Shown in pieces: positions 43,101 through 46,164 of a DNA stretch of 64,000 nt; the first letter of the stretch is position 1; each line of letters starts with the position of its first letter. The notes under the pieces were generated by a model, which saw only the letters and a program-made list of their open reading frames with translations, ran no database searches and had not been told where the DNA came from. Location of the stretch: NCBI GenBank assembly GCA_029204225.1, contig CM055100.1, positions 19,434,655 to 19,498,654 on the forward strand. The letters run 5' to 3'. A program made the translations under genes and the position numbers. The DNA is from Diphasiastrum complanatum (Eukaryota; Streptophyta; Lycopodiopsida; Lycopodiales; Lycopodiaceae).

Positions 43101-44094
43101 AAATACAGACATGATATATCATAAGGCAAAAATGCAAGATTCACTATTGCACACCTGTTTCTCTGCATACTTGGGAGCGGAAATTAAAGCAACTGTCTCC
43201 ATGTGTCCAAAATCTACATCATATCCAAGCATGTAGATGTAGAGCATCTTCCAGACATACTTCTTCTTCTCGTACGGTGTCAAGCCCTGATCAGACACAG
43301 AAATCTTATGTGAGAAAGCATAATGCAGCAAGTACAACGAAGGCCTCTTTTCCTTTCCTTGAGGTTAAAAGTTCAATTTGGACCATCACACACGCAAAAA
43401 AAACAAGAAGGAAACCAGATAACGATAAATAGATCAACAACTAGCATCAAATACTTTATCCTGCGTCAAAAGAAAAAAACAAGCAGGAAATCGGACAATA
43501 ATAAATGGTTCAACAAGTAGCATTGAATAATTTCTTCTGCAGTCAAAAGAAAGCTATAGTTTACTTTCTTGATCATTTCAAGTGATTTGTTTGTCAATCT
43601 TATTTCGTAGTCATTTCTTCACCAGCCAAAATCACATCTGTGACCGTTTTTTTTACTCCCAATCACAATTGAAACACCACGAGTATCAAGACCAATTCAT
43701 GAACTGCAAAAAGAAGGAACCTACCAACTTAATCTCCATGATGGCCACACGAATCAATCTTTTACAGATTTAAAAACTATTCAAAATTGGCTGTCAAACT
43801 TCATCCGATTAACCGGTCTTGATTAACTATCCAATTTTGCATTCCGGTAAGTTCTTAAAAAGGCAACGCAACAAAGATTTCCCAAGGAATTTTCTTCAGT
43901 CGAGGGTGGTTTGAAAAATTAGCTAGTTCTTCATAAGGATGATGACATAACTGGATACTTGCCTTCTCGTGTTTAAACTTTGTTCGGATATTGGCAAGCT
44001 CTTTGTCAACCCGTAACCTCTCCTGTTCCTTGTTTTGACAATTTCTGACGTCGCTGATGAAAACTGAGAGCCCTCTCATCCCCGAGAGCGCCAT
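5070..44094 (-). CDS. AP2A: AP-2 complex subunit alpha (alpha-adaptin), 27 coding exons, 1008 residues
   Basis: Large subunit of the AP-2 heterotetramer (alpha, beta, mu, sigma), which links cargo and PI(4,5)P2 at the plasma membrane to clathrin during endocytosis. Exons in coding order: 44094-43963, 43286-43155, 39024-38899, 31697-31635, 31445-31348, 31186-30979, 28118-28047, 27950-27858, 26868-26767, 26675-26578, 23648-23567, 23359-23271, 23012-22907, 22695-22630, 21358-21252, 20934-20830, 19804-19684, 19418-19242, 19080-18829, 13155-13075, 7359-7195, 7036-6950, 6832-6707, 6544-6464, 5660-5592, 5368-5289, 5178-5070. They total 3027 bp and remain in frame. Recognised by family landmarks: [10 protein letters not shown] near the start, [39 protein letters not shown] and the terminal AGLL. 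Length and domain order match plant alpha-adaptins. The start was chosen because [10 protein letters not shown] is the conserved family N-terminus; seven more in-frame codons lie upstream. All introns are GT-AG except intron 1 (GC-AG) and intron 2 (apparent GT-GG). Confidence 0.96.
5289..5368 (-). CDS. AP2A: AP2A exon 26, residues 947-972 plus two bases of Glu973
   Basis: Encodes [20 protein letters not shown] and DASTTF; the [10 protein letters not shown] block is diagnostic for plant AP2 alpha. Acceptor GTGCAG, donor GTAAGC. Confidence 0.95.
5592..5660 (-). CDS. AP2A: AP2A exon 25, residues 924-946, ear platform
   Basis: A 23-codon exon encoding [20 protein letters not shown] and LCL, matching the DPNPNN block of plant alpha-adaptins. 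Acceptor TTGCCAG, donor GTAAAA. Found from the family pattern; it is not visible as a long ORF. Confidence 0.92.
5661..6463 (-). other. AP2A intron 24 (803 bp)
   Basis: GTAAGT...CCAG intron without recognisable inserts. The open frame at 5855-6037 has no family resemblance. Confidence 0.85.
6464..6544 (-). CDS. AP2A: AP2A exon 24, residues 897-923, ear platform
   Basis: Encodes [20 protein letters not shown] and ICVSPGL. Acceptor ATGCAG, donor GTAAGT. Confidence 0.94.
6707..6832 (-). CDS. AP2A: AP2A exon 23, residues 855-896, ear platform
   Basis: Encodes [20 protein letters not shown] and on to [21 protein letters not shown] carries the conserved Trp of the platform, which in the family binds DPW/DPF accessory-protein motifs. 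Acceptor GTCAG, donor GTATGC. Confidence 0.95.
6950..7036 (-). CDS. AP2A: AP2A exon 22, residues 826-854, ear beta-sandwich
   Basis: Encodes [20 protein letters not shown] and FSYNNSAVT; the segment before the platform subdomain. Acceptor TTGCAG, donor GTAAGT. Confidence 0.95.
7195..7359 (-). CDS. AP2A: AP2A exon 21, residues 771-825, ear beta-sandwich
   Basis: Encodes [20 protein letters not shown] and on to PELIPPRAQ, the immunoglobulin-like sandwich of the ear. Acceptor TTGTAG, donor GTTTGG. Confidence 0.95.
8380..8563 (+). repeat. Dispersed repeat ending in a (CT)n microsatellite, copy 1
   Basis: About 110 bp ending CATTAATAAAG followed by about 71 bp of perfect CT repeat (8493-8563). 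A copy in the opposite orientation lies at about 25156-25280. Both share GTCTTATATGCCTTTT, ACATTAATAAAG and then CT repeats. A retroelement 3' end with a microsatellite tail would explain this. Confidence 0.75.
8600..9380. other. Possible 5' part of hAT insertion, non-coding
   Basis: No coding similarity seen. Short GTTCCGGAACG-type palindromic motifs occur around 9300-9370 just before the transposase frame; I cannot identify terminal inverted repeats. Confidence 0.35.
9574..9772 (+). other. Spliceosomal intron retained inside the hAT transposase
   Basis: CCCACCAG|GTTGTT ... ATATAG|GTTTGC, 199 bp. Removing it joins PAPTR to [12 protein letters not shown] in frame (phase 2, split Arg codon), restoring the family block. 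This shows the element arrived as DNA rather than as a processed copy. Confidence 0.75.
10560..10900 (+). other. GC-richer segment interrupting the hAT transposase
   Basis: Lies between the WW...LQRLA block and the CERNWS block, which are close together in intact hAT proteins. It is GC-richer than its surroundings, with CCCGCACGCGTGCACGTGGCC-like sequence near 10830. It could be an intron, a secondary insertion or captured DNA; no family recognised. Confidence 0.4.
11227..11334 (+). repeat. Three tandem 36-bp units within the hAT transposase tail
   Basis: Units start at 11227, 11263 and 11299 with AGATTGATATCACAAAGG. The unit is 12 codons long and reads [11 protein letters not shown] followed by a TAG in this frame, so it looks like local amplification of a coding stretch. 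Confidence 0.9.
11840..12100 (+). repeat. Short-motif repeats (GATTCATGA, TGTCCAATG)
   Basis: Degenerate runs such as AATCATGATTCATGATC and three TGTCCAATG-like copies near 11990-12020, probably outer non-coding DNA of the hAT element. Confidence 0.5.
12297..12790. repeat. Diverged direct duplication of about 200 bp
   Basis: Two copies share, in order, a GAAGAGAGAAACA stretch, CAGCCCAAGC-ACTGGT-CC, GCACTGAATAGGCTGTGTCC and AAGTTACATATAAGGAGAAC. The second copy carries about 80 bp extra. No coding content seen. Confidence 0.8.
13075..13155 (-). CDS. AP2A: AP2A exon 20, residues 744-770, start of ear domain
   Basis: Encodes [20 protein letters not shown] and YEDPFIQ, the start of the ear (appendage). 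The exon sits alone between two 5.7-kb introns full of transposon DNA. Acceptor GTGCAG, donor GTAAGA. Confidence 0.95.
14287..14310 (+). repeat. Short TC microsatellite at the LINE 5' edge
   Basis: TC dinucleotide run passing into CCCTCCC, immediately before the first endonuclease-related residues. Confidence 0.8.
14330..16410 (+). mobile_element. LINE (non-LTR retrotransposon) copy A: endonuclease, reverse transcriptase, C-terminal region
   Basis: Antisense to AP2A. The apurinic-type endonuclease shows LLAGDFNAR (about 14638) and [14 protein letters not shown] (about 14870). Reverse transcriptase follows with [20 protein letters not shown] (14985 on), [41 protein letters not shown] and [16 protein letters not shown], the catalytic YADD being intact. 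The post-RT part runs to about 16410 ([20 protein letters not shown]). Damage: the linker between endonuclease and RT is deleted with a frameshift near 14940, and there are stops near 15126, 15243, 15293, 15669 and 15895. No ORF1 is seen, so the 5' end is truncated. Confidence 0.9.
15898..16854 (+). pseudogene. 318-codon open frame bridging LINE copies A and B
   Basis: The longest uninterrupted frame in the window. Its first part is the post-RT region of copy A and its second part the endonuclease-RT linker of copy B, fused without a stop near 16410. It is a recombination product and not a natural LINE domain order. Confidence 0.8.
16410..18190 (+). mobile_element. LINE copy B: linker, partial RT, zinc-finger-like C-terminus
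   Basis: Same family as copy A and head-to-tail with it. It starts in the endonuclease-RT linker ([20 protein letters not shown], about 16540), loses most of the RT by a deletion near 16960, and resumes at [20 protein letters not shown] (16978 on) and SYTYLGILF. The C-terminal part has [18 protein letters not shown] and an incomplete zinc-binding pattern, C, two residues, C, then DSDEHFIF (about 17980-18020), with a TAG at 17988 inside the Cys pair and Ser in the position of a later Cys. Ends with [12 protein letters not shown] near 18185. Confidence 0.88.
18829..19080 (-). CDS. AP2A: AP2A exon 19, residues 660-743, hinge
   Basis: Contains [16 protein letters not shown], the conserved plant hinge block, then an Ala/Pro-rich linker ending NSSSVQ. 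The LLGDLL stretch loosely resembles a clathrin-box motif, which is inference. Acceptor TTCTAG, donor GTACTT. Confidence 0.93.
19242..19418 (-). CDS. AP2A: AP2A exon 18, residues 601-659, hinge
   Basis: Starts [17 protein letters not shown] and continues as a Gln/Ser/Ala-rich low-complexity hinge ending SSGTRNI. Hinge sequence is poorly conserved in the family, so identity rests on frame and position. Acceptor TACAG, donor GTATAC. Confidence 0.92.
19684..19804 (-). CDS. AP2A: AP2A exon 17, residues 561-600, end of trunk
   Basis: Encodes [20 protein letters not shown] and on to MPKFPERQ, the conserved end of the alpha-solenoid before the hinge. Acceptor ATCTAG, donor GTAAGT. Confidence 0.96.
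19805..20829 (-). other. AP2A intron 16 (1025 bp)
   Basis: Contains an open frame at 20319-20549 on the plus strand with [15 protein letters not shown], weakly reminiscent of the start of a copia gag (the LNGSNY type). I would not call it more than a possible relic. Confidence 0.6.
20830..20934 (-). CDS. AP2A: AP2A exon 16, residues 526-559 plus two bases of Lys560
   Basis: Encodes [20 protein letters not shown] and [14 protein letters not shown]. Acceptor ACATAG, donor GTAAGA. Lys560 is completed by the first base of exon 17. Confidence 0.95.
21252..21358 (-). CDS. AP2A: AP2A exon 15, residues 490-524 plus two bases of Ala525
   Basis: Encodes [20 protein letters not shown] and on to DKFPNV; the Ala codon is split GC|G. 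Acceptor TCTCAG, donor GTAAGT. Confidence 0.94.
21359..22629 (-). other. AP2A intron 14 (1271 bp) with tandem duplication
   Basis: Contains a direct duplication at 22111-22180 and 22181-22256 (AAAGGTGTGAAA-CAAACCAC ... GGAGCATAATATGT); the second copy has a 6-bp insertion. A GA/AG-rich stretch lies at 21945-22050. Confidence 0.85.
22630..22695 (-). CDS. AP2A: AP2A exon 14, residues 468-489
   Basis: Encodes [20 protein letters not shown] and VK, matching the family segment between NEDLQ and the next helix. Acceptor CAACAG, donor GTAAGT. Confidence 0.93.
22907..23012 (-). CDS. AP2A: AP2A exon 13, residues 433-467
   Basis: Encodes [20 protein letters not shown] and [15 protein letters not shown], a landmark of the trunk. 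Acceptor TCACAG, donor GTAGTT. Confidence 0.96.
23271..23359 (-). CDS. AP2A: AP2A exon 12, residues 403-431 plus two bases of Trp432
   Basis: Encodes [20 protein letters not shown] and AEKFAPDLS; Trp432 is split across intron 12. Acceptor TTGCAG, donor GTATGT. Confidence 0.95.
23567..23648 (-). CDS. AP2A: AP2A exon 11, residues 376-402
   Basis: Encodes [20 protein letters not shown] and IVEELLQ. Acceptor ATGCAG, donor GTAATT. Confidence 0.95.
25068..25155. repeat. Duplicated GC-rich palindromic unit
   Basis: Units at 25068 and 25116 (48 bp apart) share AGGCCCTACCT-AGGCAGCGC. The first holds the inverted repeat GAGGCAGC-GCT-GCTGCCTC (25079-25097). Markedly GC-richer than the intron around it. 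Confidence 0.8.
25156..25280 (-). repeat. Dispersed repeat ending in a (CT)n microsatellite, copy 2
   Basis: GA run at about 25156-25184 on the plus strand, then (reading the minus strand) GTCTTATATGCCTTTT and ACATTAATAAAG upstream of the CT run. Same order as at 8380-8563, opposite orientation. Confidence 0.72.
26080..26290 (+). mobile_element. LINE 3' fragment related to the intron 19 copies
   Basis: In two frames it gives [20 protein letters not shown]-like and [10 protein letters not shown], the same post-RT block as copies A and B (about 16200-16320 and 17720-17840). The upstream stretch 25600-26080 may be further decayed LINE DNA. Confidence 0.65.
26578..26675 (-). CDS. AP2A: AP2A exon 10, residues 343-374 plus two bases of Ser375
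   Basis: Encodes [20 protein letters not shown] and [12 protein letters not shown]. The Ser codon is split AG|C across intron 10, a 2.9-kb intron with inserted repeats. Confidence 0.95.
26767..26868 (-). CDS. AP2A: AP2A exon 9, residues 309-342
   Basis: Encodes [20 protein letters not shown] and [14 protein letters not shown]. Acceptor TTACAG, donor GTATTG. Confidence 0.96.
26869..27857 (-). other. AP2A intron 8 (989 bp)
   Basis: No recognisable insert or coding sequence. Confidence 0.85.
27858..27950 (-). CDS. AP2A: AP2A exon 8, residues 278-308
   Basis: Encodes [20 protein letters not shown] and on to EALSL, nearly invariant in eukaryotic alpha-adaptins. Acceptor TTACAG, donor GTAAGT. 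Confidence 0.96.
28047..28118 (-). CDS. AP2A: AP2A exon 7, residues 254-277
   Basis: Encodes [20 protein letters not shown] and SLFE, between CAG and GTGAGA; phase 0 at both ends. Confidence 0.94.
28119..30978 (-). other. AP2A intron 6 (2860 bp)
   Basis: Holds a copia RNase H remnant (28400-28790). The stretch 28930-30800 shows no element I recognise; a duplicated motif near 29735 and 29785 (AATGAATGACTG-TTTCCTATCAA) is the only visible structure. Confidence 0.85.
28400..28790 (-). pseudogene. Ty1/copia RNase H remnant, sense to AP2A
   Basis: Minus-strand frames give LHLDADMS, then [15 protein letters not shown], then [16 protein letters not shown], corresponding to the copia RNase H blocks SDADWAG, DRRSTSGY and TEAEYMALA. 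Frameshifts separate the blocks. It is the only clear transposon remnant found in sense orientation inside the gene. Confidence 0.65.
30979..31186 (-). CDS. AP2A: AP2A exon 6, residues 185-253
   Basis: Contains [17 protein letters not shown] and the invariant [15 protein letters not shown] of alpha-adaptin trunks. Acceptor CTCAG, donor GTTGAT. Confidence 0.96.
31348..31445 (-). CDS. AP2A: AP2A exon 5, residues 152-183 plus two bases of Trp184
   Basis: Encodes [20 protein letters not shown] and on to NVEG; the Trp codon is split (TG|G) across intron 5. Acceptor TTTCCAG, donor GTAGGT. Confidence 0.94.
31635..31697 (-). CDS. AP2A: AP2A exon 4, residues 131-151
   Basis: Encodes [20 protein letters not shown] and one further Leu. 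Flanked by CAG before and GTAAGG after; too short for a standard ORF search. Confidence 0.93.
32240..32490 (+). pseudogene. Possible gag remnant of the intron 3 retroelement
   Basis: [15 protein letters not shown] and [16 protein letters not shown] resemble the W-YF and L-G-A-WW pattern of Ty3/gypsy capsid domains. It is in a different frame from the downstream protease. Confidence 0.45.
32836..33003 (+). repeat. Degenerate repeats encoding ACYD/ACFD units
   Basis: Repeated GCATGCTTTGAT/GCATGCTATGAT-type motifs, irregularly spaced about 24-50 bp apart, encode [20 protein letters not shown] and similar. The repeats keep the reading frame of the downstream protease. Confidence 0.75.
34420..34590 (+). 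repeat. 84-bp in-frame duplication in the Trp-rich region
   Basis: Units start at 34420 and 34504 (GATAT-TG--ATTCCT-GTT-TTACGTAT-GCTTGG). They encode a WLLRIAW-like element (the first copy is broken by a TAG), and 84 bp is 28 codons. Confidence 0.75.
36100..36545 (+). repeat. LTR-like segment after the retroelement
   Basis: A purine run (GGAGAGGGGTGGGG, 36274 on) precedes a segment with a TATA-like CTATAAGTAGGG (about 36365) and CTCTCTCTTTAGTCTCC-type pyrimidine tracts. It fits an LTR promoter, but I found no second copy and no defined ends. Confidence 0.35.
36590..36690 (+). pseudogene. Integrase GPY/F-module fragment of a gypsy element
   Basis: [20 protein letters not shown] and NRVAYEL match the KLSPR-GPY/F-I--VAY-L signature at the end of Ty3/gypsy integrases. 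It lies after the chromodomain-like segment, the reverse of the usual order, so it probably belongs to a separate insertion. Confidence 0.65.
36900..37085 (+). pseudogene. hAT transposase fragment (DUF659 start)
   Basis: [17 protein letters not shown] followed, in two frames, by [11 protein letters not shown] and DTMFLKALD corresponds to the S-M-DGWT---LINF----GT-FLKSVD block that opens the DUF659 region of plant hAT proteins. It is the segment missing from the intron 20 element. Confidence 0.6.
37400..38898. other. Intron 3 segment without recognised features
   Basis: AT-rich. The minus-strand frames at 37613-37870 and 37909-38133 have no family resemblance. Confidence 0.5.
38899..39024 (-). 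CDS. AP2A: AP2A exon 3, residues 89-130, acceptor lacks AG
   Basis: Encodes [20 protein letters not shown] through LALTM, a highly conserved trunk segment. The donor is ATG|GTGGGG. The two bases before the required first codon are GG (ATAATCGG|GTTGGA), not AG, and no AG lies within about 80 bases upstream. The exon is 126 bp, so skipping it would delete 42 residues without a frameshift. Confidence 0.85.
40690..42425 (+). mobile_element. Decayed Ty3/gypsy element: gag, zinc knuckle, protease, RT N-terminus
   Basis: Antisense to AP2A. Gag block: [12 protein letters not shown] and [13 protein letters not shown] (40820-40910). Zinc knuckle: [15 protein letters not shown] (about 41330), in which the His and last Cys of CCHC appear replaced. 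Protease (41419-41820): [20 protein letters not shown] and [11 protein letters not shown], with DNGS for [39 protein letters not shown] and [15 protein letters not shown] (42210-42395), then the frame ends before the YVDD motif. Reading frames change at least three times. Confidence 0.82.
42430..43150. other. Rest of intron 2, no recognised features
   Basis: Short frames at 42470-42685 (both strands) have no family resemblance. Confidence 0.5.
43155..43286 (-). CDS. AP2A: AP2A exon 2, residues 45-88
   Basis: Starts after TCAG with [14 protein letters not shown] and ends APKYAEKQ before the donor GTGTGC. The Lys triplet in YEKKKY is part of the phosphoinositide-binding patch of alpha-adaptins; the rest starts the alpha-solenoid trunk. 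Confidence 0.95.
43287..43962 (-). other. AP2A intron 1 (676 bp), GC-AG
   Basis: Donor AAG|GCAAGT, acceptor GATCAG. Contains two related 76-bp units starting near 43404 and 43480 (CAAG-AGGAAA-C-GA-AA). Confidence 0.85.
43963..44094 (-). CDS. AP2A: AP2A exon 1, residues 1-44
   Basis: Begins [20 protein letters not shown] and ends at FKHEK. The basic residues near [11 protein letters not shown] belong to the N-terminal region that contacts PI(4,5)P2 in the family. The exon ends AAG and is followed by GCAAGT, the consensus of the rare GC-AG intron class. Confidence 0.95.
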
Positions 44095-44386
44095 TGAAAA
44101 TCCAAAGGGGGCCACCTATGATCCTATATAATGACTTCAAAAAACCTTATTCCAGGTAATACGCAAAGCGTTCCTTGTGAGGATCGTATGATCTACATTT
44201 CAAATGACATCCAGGCGCTTCTAGCTACAAGATGGATGTCGTCATCAGCCTGAAACTTCAAACGCACATCGTTCCGTTCCTGTTTATTTCCCCAACTTTG
44301 CACTTTGACGGAAAGAGCAATGCGAGAGCACTCATGGAGCGTAAGGAATCCTATGCGCCAATAATATTCCACAAGTTAGCTAATCA

Positions 44387-44488
44387 CAATGTCTATGATG
44401 CCGCCCTCCTGAGAACAATCCTACAGGCACCTTGTAGGTGGACAACAAAGCGCAGCAGGTATTGAATGGCAATGTCAATGATGCCGCC
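44387..44488. repeat. 19-bp direct repeat in the AP2A leader
   Basis: CAATGTC-ATGATGCCGCC at 44387-44405 and 44470-44488 with one mismatch, 83 bp apart. Confidence 0.85.
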
Positions 44489-44652
44489 TCAACAACAACA
44501 ATTGGACAGGTGGAAAAGGGCGGGCAAGAAACAAGCGCAGATCTCGGATTTTCCCTTGATACCAAGGGTGTGGAGGGATGGATCCAGAGCAGAAAAACGA
44601 GAATGCCACAGCGCCAGAGGATCGACGTCGTAAAAGCAAACGAACAACAGAA

Positions 44653-44846
44653 GGCAAGCGAGCGAGAGCGAGAGCGAGAGAGCGAGAGAGCGAGAGATTA
44701 GAGAAGAAAAATTAAAGAGAAGGGATAGAGAGTCAACAGAGAAGGAAGACGAGAACTCATAAAAGAGAGAGAAAAAGACGGAAGAGAGAGAAGGAGAGGG
44801 GAAGAGCAGTCTCATAAAATAAAGGGAAAAAAATTTGAAAAAAAAG

Positions 44847-44881
<35 letters not shown>

Positions 44882-44898
44882 GGAATGGGAGGGGACTG
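44653..44898. repeat. Purine-rich GA microsatellite tract
   Basis: GCGAGAGC/GAGAGC repeats, then AAGAGAGAGAAGG-type sequence, then a perfect GA run near 44850-44875. The long Ser/Leu/Phe frame on the minus strand here is a product of the CT repeat. Confidence 0.9.
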
Positions 44899-45168
44899 AC
44901 ATGTGCAGTGCAGGGTCTCCCTTCACCAGCGATTTAAAGAAGAAGAGCTTTCTTCTGCAATTGTACGGGTCTTAAAAGAGCAACGTCAATATCCAATGGT
45001 ACACTCTAGCATTATTAAGGTTTTTGTTCGCCTCCTTCTTCTTCCTTGGACCACCCTCATTCTTGTTCCTAATTGGCATTAGGAGTGATACAGGACAGAT
45101 GTCCCATTTTCATAAAATCTGAACAAACGTGTTCAGAGCCATAGCGCAGGTTTGAAGGGCCAATTACG

Positions 45169-45281
45169 CTCGGTAGCAAGCCGTGAGCAGGCCTGCTACC
45201 AGGTAAAAGTAGCCTTCAACGCACCCCACCCCGAGGATGCTTTTACACAGGGTAGCGGGCCTGCTCACGCCCGCTACCTAG
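45169..45281. repeat. Foldback hairpin 1, about 55-bp imperfect arms
   Basis: The left arm GGTAGCAAGCCGTGAGCAGG... pairs with the right arm, which reads GGTAGCGGGCGTGAGCAGGC... on the other strand. Pairing continues inward through GTAAAAG and ends near GCACCC at the centre. Confidence 0.85.
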
Positions 45282-45357
45282 TTCTTATTGCTTGGAACAC
45301 TTGGCACCTCCCTTTGGAATATATGTTATGCTTTGGAATATATGGTATGGATTATAT

Positions 45358-45603
45358 CCATGGTGATGATGAGACAACATAAGATTACTTTTTTCTTTTG
45401 AAATTCTTTGAGGGTTTTTTTTTGGAGAAAAGGTTGACCTCCGTGGGCATTCCACCGAGGAAGGGCGTAGCCCGAGGGCATAAGCCCTTCCTCGGGCGAA
45501 ATACCCTCGTGAGTCAACCTCCTCCCCCCTCCCCAAAAAAAAAACCCTTAAGAAATTTTAAAAGAGAAAAGTACTCTTTTAGGCTTCCCCATCATCACCA
45601 TGG
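45358..45603. repeat. Large foldback element with arms of about 110-120 bp
   Basis: Left arm 45358-45469, loop of about 13 bp, right arm 45483-45603. The outer ends are CCATGGTGATGATG and CATCATCACCATGG; inner matching blocks include TACTTTT-TCTTTT, GGGTTTTTTTTT, AGGTTGAC and CCGAGGAAGGGC. No coding and no transposase; a non-autonomous foldback or MITE-like unit. Confidence 0.85.
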
Positions 45604-45662
45604 CAGTAGCCCGAGAACAGAAGCCCTTCCTCGGGCGAAATGCCTCGAGGAGGTGACCTTCC
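45604..45662. repeat. Partial direct copy of the large foldback's loop and right arm
   Basis: GTAGCCCGAG--CA-AAGCCCTTCC and TCGGGCGAAAT recur from 45466-45520, so part of the element was duplicated at its right end. Confidence 0.8.
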
Positions 45663-45689
45663 GTGTCATAATTTATTTATTTTTCTTGT

Positions 45690-45858
45690 AACTTTTTTTT
45701 ACACTCTCCTCACACCTTCCTCACAGAAGGTGAGTGTAAAAAAAAGTTAAATTTTTTTTTTTCATGCACCTTCAAGCATCTGAAAGGTGCATGTAAAAAA
45801 AATTTCAAAAAAAAAAGGAGCGCACAGATTCCATTCTGTGAGGCGCCTCCCTTTTCTT
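45690..45858. repeat. Three short hairpins in tandem (45690-45748, 45749-45805, 45807-45858)
   Basis: Hairpin 3: AACTTTTTTTTACACTC ... GAGTGTAAAAAAAAGTT. Hairpin 4: CATGCACCTTC ... GAAAGGTGCATG with poly-T/poly-A extension. Hairpin 5: GGAGCGCACAGA ... TCTGTGAGGCGCCTCC. They abut with almost no spacer. Confidence 0.85.
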
Positions 45859-45913
45859 CATTAAAAAAGTAAAAATGAGATTAAGTACATAGGAGGTCTA
45901 GAATGGTCTAAAA

Positions 45914-46060
45914 GTACTTTTTATCTTTTAACTAAAGGATTGAACATTGTTTCGATTCTAGATCTCTTGGTACTTTTTATCTTTTAACGGAAAGATTGGA
46001 ACTTTTTTTTATTGTTGGTCTCTTGGTACTTTTTATCTTTTAACTAAAGGATTGGGAAAT
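45914..46060. repeat. 56-bp tandem repeat, three units
   Basis: GTACTTTTTATCTTTTAAC starts at 45914, 45970 and 46026, exactly 56 bp apart. Confidence 0.9.
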
Positions 46061-46164
46061 CTTTTTGGTTTCCTCTACAAGAGGACATTAACTTTGTAGG
46101 ATCTACACATTATTTTGATTTTTTTGCACCTTTGTGCATTAAATGAACTGTAGGATATCAAATC

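Larger units (their letters stand above)
39025..43154 (-). other. AP2A intron 2 (4130 bp)
   Basis: Donor CAG|GTGTGC after residue 88; the 3' end reads ATAATCGG where AG is expected. Contains the decayed gypsy element (40.69-42.42 kb) and a duplicated block at 39191 and 39273 (TCCAATG-CAATTTATCCCC). Confidence 0.8.
44095..44930 (-). promoter_or_regulatory. AP2A 5' leader and proximal promoter, CT-rich
   Basis: Upstream of the ATG the gene strand is strongly pyrimidine-rich, with CT microsatellite blocks at roughly 44653-44700 and 44820-44898 (GA on the plus strand). CT-rich stretches are common around plant transcription starts and in 5' UTRs. A TATATA-like sequence on the minus strand near 44130 is only about 36 bases before the ATG, too close to be a likely TATA box for this start. 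No unique TSS can be fixed. Confidence 0.4.

Noticed and set aside
43119-43337. Separate small minus-strand gene of 72 codons
   Set aside because: Its middle is AP2A exon 2; the ends are intron sequence read through the splice sites.
44120-44140. TATATA-like sequence as AP2A TATA box
   Set aside because: Only about 36 bases before the ATG, leaving almost no 5' UTR; the CT-rich leader further upstream is a better candidate.
44489-44926. 145-codon Ser/Leu/Phe-rich minus-strand frame upstream of AP2A
   Set aside because: It is a by-product of the CT microsatellite and pyrimidine-rich leader.
45169-45860. CRISPR array or bacterial-type terminators at the hairpin cluster
   Set aside because: Hairpins differ in sequence and size, there are no regular spacers, and the surroundings are plant nuclear DNA.
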